From: an uncultured Bacteroidales bacterium | Lineage (GTDB): Bacteria; Bacteroidota; Bacteroidia; Bacteroidales; UBA932 | DNA length: 64,000 bases | Assembly (NCBI GenBank): GCA_944326335.1 | Contig: CALVDM010000013.1 | Location: 1-64,000, forward strand | Direction of reading: 5' to 3' | Shown: in pieces, positions 44,455 through 53,757 of the stretch | How positions within the stretch are numbered: position 1 is the first letter of the stretch | Layout of the letters: each line of letters begins with the position of its first letter | Made by a program: the position numbers and the translations under genes | Notes under the pieces: model-generated | Told to the model about the DNA's origin: nothing | Seen by the model: the letters and a program-made list of their open reading frames with translations, nothing else | The model's database searches: none

Positions 44455-45366
44455 ATGGACGATGGCACATATACTATCAGCCTGACGCAGTTCCGCCAGC
44501 TGTTTCCCATCTCAGACAGGCTGAGTGTGGGTGACGACCTGTGTCTCATCCATGCCAGATATGATGAAAGCCTGTCAGTCCTGAGCCATCCGTGCCGCTT
44601 CGACGGATTCCTGGCCTTCTTCTGCATCTCCGGGCGCATGAAGCTGATGATGAATCTGACAGAGTTCGAGATTGTTGAAAATTCGCTTTTCATCTATATC
44701 CCCGGCAACATAGTCTGTGTCTCCGGATTCGACGATTCCGCAAAGGAAGGCCTTGAAGTGATAGTATTGGCGATGACGTCCGGGTACATGTCGAGCCTCA
44801 GGACCGATGTCACGAAACTGACCGTGAACGGACCGGGACTCATTGACCAGCCGCTCTTCCTGATAAGGGACAGCGAGAAGCAAATCGCCGGAAGGTTCAT
44901 GTCCCTGGCTTCGGACATCCTCGAATCCAACCTTGCGTACAAGAGGGAGAGCATTTCTGCCCTGCTGTCATCGGTGTTCTTCCTTGCCGGCGGAGTGGTC
45001 GAGCAGCGCCTTGAGGAGGCCGGACTGAAGAAGATGTCCGGGCAGAGCCGCAGCAACCGTGTCTTCGAGGAGTTTCTCCTCCTCGTTTCAGAGTTCCACA
45101 TGAGGGAAAGGTCGGTGTCCTTCTATGCGGAAAAGCTGTGCCTCACCCCGAAATATCTTGCGAAACTTGTCAAGAATGCGACGGGGAAGTCGGCTTCCGA
45201 CTGGATTGACGGATATGTGATTCTCGAGGCGAAGAACATGCTCCGGTATTCCCCGATGCCGGTCAAGGACATTGTCTCACGCCTGAATTTCCCGGATGCC
45301 CCCACGTTCCACAAGTATTTCAAGTTGAGGACCGGCATGACACCTGCCCGGTACCGCAAATCCTGA
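44455..45366 (+). CDS. AraC-family transcriptional regulator
   Basis: A 303-aa regulator. The N-terminal half (to about 190) is a ligand-sensing domain without a named family; the C-terminal 100 residues hold two helix-turn-helix units (SVSFYAEKLCLTPKYLAKLVK, then VKDIVSRLNFPDAPTFHKYFK) and the terminal GMTPARYRK signature. Divergent from the tolC-hlyD-permease operon, it probably controls it. The start at 44455 is chosen because the -7 element lies immediately upstream. Confidence 0.9.
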   Translation: MDDGTYTISLTQFRQLFPISDRLSVGDDLCLIHARYDESLSVLSHPCRFDGFLAFFCISGRMKLMMNLTEFEIVENSLFIYIPGNIVCVSGFDDSAKEGLEVIVLAMTSGYMSSLRTDVTKLTVNGPGLIDQPLFLIRDSEKQIAGRFMSLASDILESNLAYKRESISALLSSVFFLAGGVVEQRLEEAGLKKMSGQSRSNRVFEEFLLLVSEFHMRERSVSFYAEKLCLTPKYLAKLVKNATGKSASDWIDGYVILEAKNMLRYSPMPVKDIVSRLNFPDAPTFHKYFKLRTGMTPARYRKS

Positions 45367-45403
45367 AAATTGCTATATTAGCCCTCTGATAAATTGTAAT
45401 GAC

Positions 45404-45850
45404 ATGTTGAAGACAGGAGACAGAATCCCGGCATTCGAGGTCAGGGACCAGAACGGGAACACGGTGACGGACAAGGATTTTGAAGGCAGGAAAGTGGTGC
45501 TTTACTTCTATCCCAAGGACAATACTCCGGGATGCACCGCCGAGGCCTGCAACCTCAGGGACAATTTCAGCGACCTCAGGGCTGCAGGCTATGAGATATA
45601 CGGCGTGAGCAAGGACAGCGAGGCTTCCCACGCCAGATTCATCGACAAGTATTCACTCCCGTTCACCCTTCTTTCGGACCCTTCCACGGAAATGTTGAAG
45701 GCGTTCGGAGCCTGGGGCGAAAAGAAGATGTACGGCAAGGTGACCTTTGGCACAATACGCAAGACATTCATCATCGCCGGGGACGGCACGATAGAAAGGA
45801 TTATAGAGAAAGTGGACACAAAGAACCATACGGCGCAGATATTGCTGTGA
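45404..45850 (+). CDS. bcp: Thioredoxin-dependent thiol peroxidase (Bcp/PrxQ)
   Basis: A 148-aa cytoplasmic peroxiredoxin reducing hydrogen peroxide and organic hydroperoxides. Peroxidatic Cys44 and resolving Cys49 lie in NTPGCTAEACN, the PrxQ spacing; YFYPKD precedes and SDPSTEMLKAFGAWGEKKMYG is the usual C-terminal block. Full length for the family. It sits 28 bp before the deaminase gene, so the two may share a transcript. Confidence 0.95.
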   Translation: MLKTGDRIPAFEVRDQNGNTVTDKDFEGRKVVLYFYPKDNTPGCTAEACNLRDNFSDLRAAGYEIYGVSKDSEASHARFIDKYSLPFTLLSDPSTEMLKAFGAWGEKKMYGKVTFGTIRKTFIIAGDGTIERIIEKVDTKNHTAQILL

Positions 45851-45878
45851 TTTCCGCCACTTTTGAGCAGGAACTGTC

Positions 45879-46346
45879 ATGGATAAGAAGGAACTCATGC
45901 GCGAAGCCATAAGGCTTTCTGAAGAAAACGTAAGGAACGGCGGCGGCCCTTTCGGCGCTGTCATAGCAAGAGACGGGCAGATAGTCGCTGTCGGGGTGAA
46001 CAGGGTCACCTCCGAAGGTGACCCGACCTCACATGCAGAGGTCAATGCCATAAGGGCGGCAAGCAAGGCGCTGGGGACATTCGACCTGAGCGGATGCGAA
46101 ATCTACTCTTCCTGCGAACCGTGCCCGATGTGCCTTGGCGCAATCTACTGGGCGCATCTCGACAAACTTTACTACGGGAACGATAAAAAAGACGCCGCCA
46201 AAATAGGTTTTGACGACGCCTTCATCTATAAGGAGCTTGCCCTCAAGCCGGAAGACAGGGCGTTGGAATCATCCCGCCTTCTTCCGGACGAAGCGGCCAA
46301 CGCTTTCTGCGAATGGTCGGAGAAGGAAGACAAGGTGGCGTATTGA
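45879..46346 (+). CDS. guaD: Nucleoside/guanine deaminase (cytidine deaminase fold)
   Basis: A 155-aa zinc deaminase. Zinc ligands His52 (HAE, catalytic Glu54), Cys82 and Cys85 (SSCEPCPMCLGAIYW). The length and the C-terminal IGFDDAFIYKELALKPEDR resemble B. subtilis guanine deaminase GuaD (156 aa) more than the tRNA adenosine deaminase TadA, which is why guanine to xanthine is preferred. TadA-like activity cannot be excluded. It ends 30 bp from the convergent glnN stop. Confidence 0.82.
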   Translation: MDKKELMREAIRLSEENVRNGGGPFGAVIARDGQIVAVGVNRVTSEGDPTSHAEVNAIRAASKALGTFDLSGCEIYSSCEPCPMCLGAIYWAHLDKLYYGNDKKDAAKIGFDDAFIYKELALKPEDRALESSRLLPDEAANAFCEWSEKEDKVAY

Positions 46347-46376
46347 GTTCCGCCGCCTTGCCGTCTCCGGAGCCTG

Positions 46377-48566
46377 TTACCTGATGAAAAGCAGTTCACG
46401 GTATTTCGGCAGGGTCCACATCTGGTCATCGACTATCAGTTCGAGCTTGTCGATGTGATACCTTATCTCCTCGAGTGCCGGGTACACCGTGTCGTGGTAT
46501 GCAATGGCTTTCTCGCGCTCGTCAGCAATCCTGTTCGCCACCTTCCTTGCCTCGACCATGCTGTCCACATGGCCTTTTATGAATGCGGTGTGCGTGGCTA
46601 TGGCCTCGATAAGCTCCACGTTCCTGACAGTGAGCCGGTCTGCCTTGTCTGCAGGGAAAATCTCATGCATCTTGTACACGTTGTCGATGAGTGCGCTCTG
46701 GTATTTTGTCGCAACAGGGACAATGTGGTTGAGCGCAAGGTCTCCGAGGACCCTTGCCTCAATCTGGATTTTCTTCGTGTAGGTCTCCCACTTCACTTCG
46801 TTCCTCGCTTCGAGCTCCTTCCTGTTCATGACACCGGTGCTTTCGAACATCCTTATGCTGTCCTCCTTGAGGTAGTTGTCATATATCAGAGGAACGCTTG
46901 TCTCGCAGTCGAGTCCGCGGCGGGCGGCTTCCTCCTTCCACTCGTCGCTGTAGCCGTTGCCGTCAAAGTGTATCGGCTCGCATATCTTGATATATTCGCG
47001 TATCACTGAAAGGATTGCAGCATCCTTTTCCTCTCCGTTGGCAATACGTCCGTCCACTGCGGCCTTGAATTCGGTAAGCTGTTCAGCCACGGCTGAGTTG
47101 AGCACTATCATTGCGCTCGCGCAGTTGGCTTCCGATCCTACTGCCCTGAATTCGAACCTGTTCCCTGTGAATGCGAATGGCGATGTCCTGTTCCTGTCCG
47201 TGTTGTCAACAAGGATTTCCGGAATCTGAGGGATGTCCAGCTTCATCCCCGTCTTCCCGCTAAGGGACTGGAAACTCTCCGGTTCGCTTTCCTTTATGTG
47301 CTTGAGCACCGCCGAAAGCTGCGAGCCGAGGAAGCTGGAGATGATTGCAGGAGGTGCTTCGTTGGCACCGAGCCTGTGGGCATTGCTTGCACTTGCTATC
47401 GATGCCTTGAGCAGGCCGTTGTGCCTGTAGACTGCCATGAGGGTGTTGACGACGAATGTCACGAATCTGAGGTTGCTCGTGAAATCCTTGCCCGGTGACA
47501 TGAGCGCGAGCCCTGTGTCCGTGCCGAGGGACCAGTTGTTGTGCTTGCCGCTTCCGTTCACGCCCTTGAACGGTTTCTCGTGCAGGAGGACGCGGAATCC
47601 GTGGTTCCTGGCTATCTTCCGCATGAGAGACATTATGAGCATGTTGTGGTCGTTGGCAAGGTTGCATTCCTCGTACACCGGAGCCAGCTCGAACTGGTTC
47701 GGGGCAACTTCGTTATGTCTTGTCTTTACAGGGATGCCGAGCTTCAGAGCCTCGATTTCGAGTTCCTTCATGAAAGCTGCGACCCTTGTAGGTATTGCCC
47801 CGAAATAATGGTCTTCGAGCTGCTGGTTCTTTGCCGAGTCGTGACCCATCAGCGTGCGTCCCGTCAGAAGCAGGTCCGGCCTTGCCGCATACAGCCCTTC
47901 ATCCACAAGAAAATACTCCTGCTCCCATCCGAGGTATGCGAACACTTTCTTCACGTCCGGATTGAAATAGCGGCACACGTCCACAGCCGCCTTGTCCACG
48001 GCGCGGAGAGCCTTCAGGAGAGGGGCCTTGTAGTCGAGGGACTCTCCCGTGTATGCTATGAAGATAGTCGGGATGCAGAGGGTGTCGTCCACGATGAATG
48101 CCGGAGACGACGGGTCCCATGCCGAATAACCCCTTGCCTCGAAGGTGTTGCGGATGCCTCCGTTCGGGAACGAGGATGCGTCAGGCTCCTGCTGCACGAG
48201 GAGTTTCCCGGAAAATTCCTCTATCACGCCGCCTTTTCCGTCATGCTCGATGAACGAGTCATGTTTCTCGGCAGTGCCTTCTGTCAGAGGCGCGAACCAG
48301 TGGGTGTAGTGCGTGACTCCCATCTCGACAGCCCATCTCTTCATCCCGGCAGCCACCTGGTCTGCTATGTTCCTGTCAAGTGTCGAACCGGTGTCAATCA
48401 CATTGATAAGCTTGGCATAGACATCAGGGGACAGATATTTGAACATCTTCTCCCTGTTGAACACGTACATGGCGAAATACTCCGAAGGCCGTCCTTCCGG
48501 AATCTTTACATCCGACGGTTTCTTCCCGAAAGCCGTCTCGACCATTTTGAATCTTAAAGTTGACAT
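46377..48566 (-). CDS. glnN: Glutamine synthetase type III
   Basis: A 729-aa GSIII, the large form common in Bacteroidetes. N-terminal KMVETAFGKKPSDVKIPEG, then THYTHWFAPLTEGTAEKHDSF, GYSAWDPSSPAFI, KTRHNEVAPNQFELAPVYEE (metal and glutamate site), EKPFKGVNGSGKHNNWSLGT and NRTSPFAFTGNRFEFRAVGS. Makes glutamine from glutamate, ammonia and ATP, feeding the GOGAT encoded at the other end of the block. Separated by 25 bp from the upstream dapL gene, so probably the last gene of the same operon. Confidence 0.97.
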   Translation of the reverse strand: MSTLRFKMVETAFGKKPSDVKIPEGRPSEYFAMYVFNREKMFKYLSPDVYAKLINVIDTGSTLDRNIADQVAAGMKRWAVEMGVTHYTHWFAPLTEGTAEKHDSFIEHDGKGGVIEEFSGKLLVQQEPDASSFPNGGIRNTFEARGYSAWDPSSPAFIVDDTLCIPTIFIAYTGESLDYKAPLLKALRAVDKAAVDVCRYFNPDVKKVFAYLGWEQEYFLVDEGLYAARPDLLLTGRTLMGHDSAKNQQLEDHYFGAIPTRVAAFMKELEIEALKLGIPVKTRHNEVAPNQFELAPVYEECNLANDHNMLIMSLMRKIARNHGFRVLLHEKPFKGVNGSGKHNNWSLGTDTGLALMSPGKDFTSNLRFVTFVVNTLMAVYRHNGLLKASIASASNAHRLGANEAPPAIISSFLGSQLSAVLKHIKESEPESFQSLSGKTGMKLDIPQIPEILVDNTDRNRTSPFAFTGNRFEFRAVGSEANCASAMIVLNSAVAEQLTEFKAAVDGRIANGEEKDAAILSVIREYIKICEPIHFDGNGYSDEWKEEAARRGLDCETSVPLIYDNYLKEDSIRMFESTGVMNRKELEARNEVKWETYTKKIQIEARVLGDLALNHIVPVATKYQSALIDNVYKMHEIFPADKADRLTVRNVELIEAIATHTAFIKGHVDSMVEARKVANRIADEREKAIAYHDTVYPALEEIRYHIDKLELIVDDQMWTLPKYRELLFIR

Positions 48567-48591
48567 AACGAAATTTGTTGGAATGTTTTTT

Positions 48592-49827
48592 CTACTTGTT
48601 GAAATTCTTGCGGATTCTTTCCATTGCTTCTATGCAGTCGTATCTTTCCCCGAAAGCCGTGAGCCTCAGGTAGCCTTCCCCGCTCGGGCCGAATCCGGAC
48701 CCCGGCGTTCCCACCACATGGACCTTCCTGAGAAGGTAGTCGAAGAACTCCCATGATGTCTGCCCGTCCGGCGTCTTGAGCCATATATAAGGGGCGTTCA
48801 CCCCGCCATACACCGTGAGCCCGGCTTTCTGCAGCCCTTCCCGCATTATCCTCGCATTCTCCATGTAATAGCCGATTATGGCCTTCACCTGTTTCTTTCC
48901 AGCGGGCGTGAATATGGCTTCGGCACCTCTCTGGGTGATGTAGCTCGTCCCGTTGAATTTCGTGCACTGTCTCCTGTTCCACAGCCTGTTCAGGGTCACT
49001 CTCGAGTCGTCCAGCAAGGCTCCGCTCACTTCGTTCGGCACCACGGTGTACCCGCATCTCACTCCGGTGAATCCTGCTGTCTTGGAAAAGCTCCGGAATT
49101 CCACGGCACATTTCTTCGCACCCTTTATCTCGTATATGGAGTGCGGGATGTGCTCGTCCTGTATGAAAGCCTCGTATGCCGAGTCGAACAGGATGAGGGT
49201 GTCGTTTGCGAGCGCGTAGTCCACCCATTTCTTCAGCTCTTCCTTGGTGAGCACGGTCCCGGTCGGGTTGTTCGGGTAGCACAGGTACACTATGTCCACC
49301 CTGTGGTCTGGAATCGCCGGGACGAAGCCGTTCTTCTCCGTGCAGGGCATGTAGGTTATGTTGTTCCAGTGCCCGTCCCTGCTTATCTTCCCGGCACGGC
49401 CGTCTATGACATTGCTGTCCACGTAGACCGGATAGATGGGGTCGGTGACGCCCACGCTGTTGTCCGTGCTGAGTATGTCGCAGAAGTTCCCGGTGTCGCT
49501 CTTAGCCCCGTCGCTTATGAACACCTCGGACTTGTCGAGTGAGATGCCGCGCGACTGGTAGTCGTTCCGGATTATGGCATTGATGAGGAAGTCGTAGCCC
49601 TGCTCGGGCCCGTAGCCTTTGAATGTGGCTGCGTTGGACATTTCGTCCACAGCCTTGTGCATGGCCTTGATGCAGGCTTCCGGAAGCGGCCTGGTCACGT
49701 CTCCTATGCCGAGACGGATGAGCCTGACTTCAGGATTGGCCTTCTTGAAGGCCTGTATCTTTTTAGCGATGTCTGAAAACAGGTAGCTGCCCGGTAGTTT
49801 CAGAAAGTTTTCATTTACAAGTGCCAT
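48592..49827 (-). CDS. dapL: LL-diaminopimelate aminotransferase
   Basis: A 411-aa PLP enzyme making LL-diaminopimelate directly from tetrahydrodipicolinate and glutamate, the short lysine/peptidoglycan route. PLP lysine Lys249 in [17 protein letters not shown] (184-190) and the DapL N-terminus [19 protein letters not shown]. Full length for the family (about 410). It follows dapF by 12 bp: epimerase and aminotransferase catalyse successive steps. Its amino donor, glutamate, comes from gltBD of the same block. Confidence 0.97.
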   Translation of the reverse strand: MALVNENFLKLPGSYLFSDIAKKIQAFKKANPEVRLIRLGIGDVTRPLPEACIKAMHKAVDEMSNAATFKGYGPEQGYDFLINAIIRNDYQSRGISLDKSEVFISDGAKSDTGNFCDILSTDNSVGVTDPIYPVYVDSNVIDGRAGKISRDGHWNNITYMPCTEKNGFVPAIPDHRVDIVYLCYPNNPTGTVLTKEELKKWVDYALANDTLILFDSAYEAFIQDEHIPHSIYEIKGAKKCAVEFRSFSKTAGFTGVRCGYTVVPNEVSGALLDDSRVTLNRLWNRRQCTKFNGTSYITQRGAEAIFTPAGKKQVKAIIGYYMENARIMREGLQKAGLTVYGGVNAPYIWLKTPDGQTSWEFFDYLLRKVHVVGTPGSGFGPSGEGYLRLTAFGERYDCIEAMERIRKNFNK

Positions 49828-49839
49828 ACTTCATCCAGG

Positions 49840-50646
49840 TTAAAAATCATATTCAATCTCTCCTTCGAAAACTGTCTCGGCCGGTCCTGACATGAGGATG
49901 CGGCCTTCGCTGTCGATTTCAATCTCCAGGCTTCCTCCGTCCATCTCGACGACGGTATCATGCCCGGCCCTTCCGGAAAACTCCGCAGCCACGGCAGTGG
50001 CGCATGCCCCCGTGCCGCAGGCCATTGTGATTCCGGAGCCTCTTTCCCACACGCGCATCCTTATGCTTCCGTCTGCCCGCACCTGGGCGAACTCCACATT
50101 CACCCTGTCCGGGAACATCGGGTCGTGCTCTATTTCCGGCCCTTCCTCCGCGAGATCGGTCTTCTCGATATCATCCGTGAAAATCACGAAATGCGGATTC
50201 CCGACCGAGAGGAATATCCCCTTGTGCGGATAGGCTCCACGTACCTCCCTTTCCTCGATGCCTGTCGCCATGCCCATGTCCACGCATACGCTGCAGACCT
50301 TCCCGTCGCGGACGTCGAGCTTCAGTGTCCTGATTCCCGACAAGGTCTCCAGCCGGATGGACGTCTTGTCTGTCAGACCTTTTTCATAGAGATATTTACC
50401 GATGCACCTGCTTGCGTTTCCGCACATCATGGCTTCCGAGCCGTCGGCGTTGAATATCCTCATGCTGAAATCCGCGATGCCGGAATTTCCTATCAGCACA
50501 AGCCCGTCGCTTCCAATCCCCGTGTGGGGCCGGCTCCATGCTACCGATGCGGCGGCCGGGTCTTCAATCTTATATTGCATGGCATTGACATAGATGTAGT
50601 CATTGCCGGCGCCCTGCATCTTGGTAAATTTCACTGTTTTTTTCAT
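49840..50646 (-). CDS. dapF: Diaminopimelate epimerase
   Basis: A 268-aa enzyme converting LL- to meso-diaminopimelate. The two catalytic cysteines are Cys75 (MMCGNASR) and Cys210 (ACGTGACA); GAGNDY lies at 12-17 and GNPHFV at 149-154. The ATG at 50646 ([12 protein letters not shown]) is chosen because the family starts there; the upstream frame runs into the asnB gene. It lies 43 bp after asnB and 12 bp before dapL. Confidence 0.97.
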   Translation of the reverse strand: MKKTVKFTKMQGAGNDYIYVNAMQYKIEDPAAASVAWSRPHTGIGSDGLVLIGNSGIADFSMRIFNADGSEAMMCGNASRCIGKYLYEKGLTDKTSIRLETLSGIRTLKLDVRDGKVCSVCVDMGMATGIEEREVRGAYPHKGIFLSVGNPHFVIFTDDIEKTDLAEEGPEIEHDPMFPDRVNVEFAQVRADGSIRMRVWERGSGITMACGTGACATAVAAEFSGRAGHDTVVEMDGGSLEIEIDSEGRILMSGPAETVFEGEIEYDF

Positions 50647-50689
50647 CCCCGTGGAAAACTGTTGCAAAAATAGTAAAATCAATGATATG

Positions 50690-52354
50690 TCAGTATGCCC
50701 GCTCATGCACGCCGGAGACGGCGCGTCCGCTCGGGTCGTTCTTTCCCCTGAAGGATGCGTCCCATGCCAGGGCTTCCGCAGACGAGCATGCCACGCTCGG
50801 GATGCTCGGGACGCTCCTTGCCGCGCTTTCGCCCGGAAACAGTTCCTCGAAGATGCTCCTGTAGAAGAACTCCTCCTTGTTCCTCGGAGGATTCACCGGA
50901 AACCTCTCCCGGGCCTTTGCCATCTGGCTGTCGGAGACGGCTTCGGACGAGACCTTCTTCAGTGTGTCTATCCATCCGTATCCTACACCGTCGCTGAACT
51001 GTTCTTTCTGTCTCCACACTACAGCCTCCGGAAGCATGTCGGCGAAAGCTTCCCTGAGAATCCTTTTCTCGACCGTCTTCCCCGGGCACATCTTCGCCTG
51101 CGGGTTGAGTCTCATGGCCACATCGAGGAACTCCTTGTCGAGGAAAGGCACCCGTCCTTCCACTCCCCATGCTGCCAGTGACTTGTTGGCCCTCAGACAA
51201 TCGTACAGGTGCAGTCTCGAGAGCTTCCTGACAGTCTCTTCGTGGAACGCCGCCGCGTCCGGGGCCTTGTGGAAATACAGGTATCCTCCGAATATCTCGT
51301 CTGCACCTTCGCCGCTCAGCACCATCTTGATGCCCATGGATTTGATTACCCTTGCCAGCAGGAACATCGGGACAGAGGCCCTTACCGTCGTTACATCGTA
51401 TGTCTCTATATGGTAGATGACATCCCTGAGTGCGTCCAGGCCTTCCTGCAAGGTGTAGTTTATCTCATGGTGCACTGTCCCTATATGAGCCGCCACCATC
51501 CGTGCCTTCTGCAGGTCCGGGGCCCCTTTGAGTCCTATTGCGAAACTGTGCAGCTGCGGCCACCACGCTTCCGCCCTGTCTCCGGTTTCAATGCGCTTTG
51601 CCGAGTATTTTTTGGCAACTGCCGATATTATGGAGCTGTCGAGACCTCCGGAAAGAAGCACTCCGTAGGGCACATCCGACATGAGTTGACGCTTGACCGC
51701 CGCTTCAAGGGCTTCCCTGAGGCTGCGGACGTCTGCAGGATTGTCCCTGACATTCGCGTAGTCTTCCCAGTCTCTCCTGTACCATCTTTTCATGACTCCC
51801 TCGCTGCCGAGCAGATAATGTCCTGGCAGGAACGGCTCGAAAGTAGCGCAGATGCCTTCGAGGGCCTTCAGCTCGCTTGCACAGTAGACCCTTCCTTCCG
51901 CGTCTTTCCCGATATACAGGGGAATCACCCCGACAGGGTCTCTGGCAATGAGGAAATCGTCGGCTTCTTCGTCATAAAGTGCGAATGCAAAAATCCCGTT
52001 GAGGTCTTCGAGGAACGAGACTCCCTTCTCCCTGTAAAGAGCCAGGATGACCTCGCAGTCGCTTCCGGTCGCGAAACTGTACCTTCCGGCGTATCTTTCC
52101 CTGATTTCCAGGTGGTTGTAGATTTCCCCGTTCACGGCAAGGACCTGTCTTCTGTCCGGAGAGAACAGCGGCTGGCTCCCGCTTGCCGGGTCTACAATCG
52201 AGAGCCGTTCATGGGCAAGCACGGCCGACTTCCCGACATGGATTCCGCTCCAGTCAGGTCCGCGGTGCCGGATTTTCCTTGCCATTGAAAGGGCCGTGTC
52301 CCTGAAGTCTCCCGGGTTGCCCTTTATGTTGAATATTGCTGCTATCCCACACAT
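50690..52354 (-). CDS. asnB: Asparagine synthetase B, glutamine-hydrolysing
   Basis: A 554-aa enzyme making asparagine from aspartate, glutamine and ATP. Cys2 of the MCGIAAIF start is the glutaminase nucleophile; RGPDWSG and NGEIYNH follow in the class II amidotransferase domain. The synthetase domain has the pyrophosphatase loop SGGLDSS (about 235-241) and [19 protein letters not shown]. It matches the E. coli AsnB length. It follows gltD by 32 bp in the nitrogen block. Confidence 0.97.
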   Translation of the reverse strand: MCGIAAIFNIKGNPGDFRDTALSMARKIRHRGPDWSGIHVGKSAVLAHERLSIVDPASGSQPLFSPDRRQVLAVNGEIYNHLEIRERYAGRYSFATGSDCEVILALYREKGVSFLEDLNGIFAFALYDEEADDFLIARDPVGVIPLYIGKDAEGRVYCASELKALEGICATFEPFLPGHYLLGSEGVMKRWYRRDWEDYANVRDNPADVRSLREALEAAVKRQLMSDVPYGVLLSGGLDSSIISAVAKKYSAKRIETGDRAEAWWPQLHSFAIGLKGAPDLQKARMVAAHIGTVHHEINYTLQEGLDALRDVIYHIETYDVTTVRASVPMFLLARVIKSMGIKMVLSGEGADEIFGGYLYFHKAPDAAAFHEETVRKLSRLHLYDCLRANKSLAAWGVEGRVPFLDKEFLDVAMRLNPQAKMCPGKTVEKRILREAFADMLPEAVVWRQKEQFSDGVGYGWIDTLKKVSSEAVSDSQMAKARERFPVNPPRNKEEFFYRSIFEELFPGESAARSVPSIPSVACSSAEALAWDASFRGKNDPSGRAVSGVHERAY

Positions 52355-52386
52355 TGCTGAAATTTTTCTTGTCCTTACGTCTTCTG

Positions 52387-53736
52387 TCAGTACCCTTTAC
52401 CGCCGAGGTATGTGTCGATGTCCGCGGCAGCCTTGCGTCCTGCCGCTATGCATCTTACCACGAGACTCGCACCGGTGGCGGCATCTCCGGCGATGAACAC
52501 ATTCTCCGGGTACGAAGGATGTTCCGGTTTCAGGAATCCCATCGCCAGAAGCACCATGTCTGTCTTTATCGTCTCTTTCCTGCCGGTCGGTTTCATCACC
52601 GGCCTTCCTGTCCCGGCTTCAGGCTCCCACTCGACTTCCTCCACTTCCGCACCTGTCACCTTGCCGTTCTTTCCGATGAATCTGAGAGTGGACAGGCCCC
52701 ATCTCCGGGTGCACCCTTCTTCATGGCTGCTGCTCGTCTTCAGGACCAGAGGCCACTGCGGCCACGGTGTCGCAGGATTCTCTCCCACCGGAGGCTTCGG
52801 CATTATCTCTATCTGTGTCACGCTCGAGGCCCCCTGCCTGATGCTCGTGCCGATGCAGTCGCTTCCGGTGTCGCCTCCTCCTATCACGAGCACGTTCTTG
52901 CCTTTCGCGTTGATGCGTGCCTCCTTCGGGAAAGTCTGTCCCGCCAGCACCCTGTTCTGCTGGGAGAGCATCTCCATCGCAAAATGAATCCCGTTCATCT
53001 CCCTGCCCGGGACTTTCAGGTCTCTGGCCTTCGGAGTGCCGGTGCAGATGCAGTATGCATCAAACCCTTCAGGCAGCCTTTTCGTGTCTATCTCCTGTCC
53101 TGTCAGGAACACCACACCTTCCGCCTTCATGATTTCGAGCCGCCTGTCTATTATGGCCTTGTTGAGCTTGAAATTCGGGATGCCGAATCTCAGGAGCCCT
53201 CCGACATATTCATCCTTCTCGAACACGGTGACCTCATACCCTTTCATGTTCAGCTGGTTGGCTGTGGCAAGCCCGGCAGGCCCGGAACCGATGACAGCGA
53301 CCTTCTTCCCGTTCCTCGGATATTCGCGAGGCTTTATGAACCCTTCCCTGAAGGCGGCTTCTATGATTGCAGCCTCGTCTTCGCGGATGGTCACCGGAGC
53401 ATCGATGGTGAGTTCCAGGACACAGCTTTTCTCACACAGCGCAGGGCATATCCTGCCGGTGAACTCCGGAAAGTCATTGGTCAGGGACAATATCTCGTAT
53501 GCTTCCTTCCATCTGCCGTGGTAGAGCGCGTCCTGGAATTCCGGAGGCCGGTTTCCGAGCGGACATGCCCAGTGGCAGAACGGGACCCCGCAATCCATGC
53601 ACCTTGAAGCCTGCAGCTTCCGGTCGCTGGTGTTCAGGGTCTGCTCCACTTCCCCGAAGTCGAGAATCCTGTCATGTATGGGGCGGTAGCCCGCCTCTTG
53701 CCGGGGTACCGTCAGAAATGCTTTTGGATTTCCCAT
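52387..53736 (-). CDS. gltD: Glutamate synthase small subunit
   Basis: A 449-aa flavoprotein that passes electrons from NAD(P)H to the large subunit. The N-terminal cysteine-rich segment (SRCMDCGVPFCHWACPLGN, about 43-61) binds Fe-S clusters; FAD motif GSGPAGLATA and NAD(P) motif GGGDTGSDCIG follow, ending with VFIAGDAATGASLVV. Start at 53736, 21 bp after the gltB stop. Confidence 0.97.
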   Translation of the reverse strand: MGNPKAFLTVPRQEAGYRPIHDRILDFGEVEQTLNTSDRKLQASRCMDCGVPFCHWACPLGNRPPEFQDALYHGRWKEAYEILSLTNDFPEFTGRICPALCEKSCVLELTIDAPVTIREDEAAIIEAAFREGFIKPREYPRNGKKVAVIGSGPAGLATANQLNMKGYEVTVFEKDEYVGGLLRFGIPNFKLNKAIIDRRLEIMKAEGVVFLTGQEIDTKRLPEGFDAYCICTGTPKARDLKVPGREMNGIHFAMEMLSQQNRVLAGQTFPKEARINAKGKNVLVIGGGDTGSDCIGTSIRQGASSVTQIEIMPKPPVGENPATPWPQWPLVLKTSSSHEEGCTRRWGLSTLRFIGKNGKVTGAEVEEVEWEPEAGTGRPVMKPTGRKETIKTDMVLLAMGFLKPEHPSYPENVFIAGDAATGASLVVRCIAAGRKAAADIDTYLGGKGY

Positions 53737-53757
53737 AAGTCAACTGTTTATTCCGTG

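Noticed and set aside
46329..46362. Hairpin between the convergent guaD and glnN genes
   Set aside because: About nine pairs with a wobble, partly inside guaD, without a T-run on either strand.
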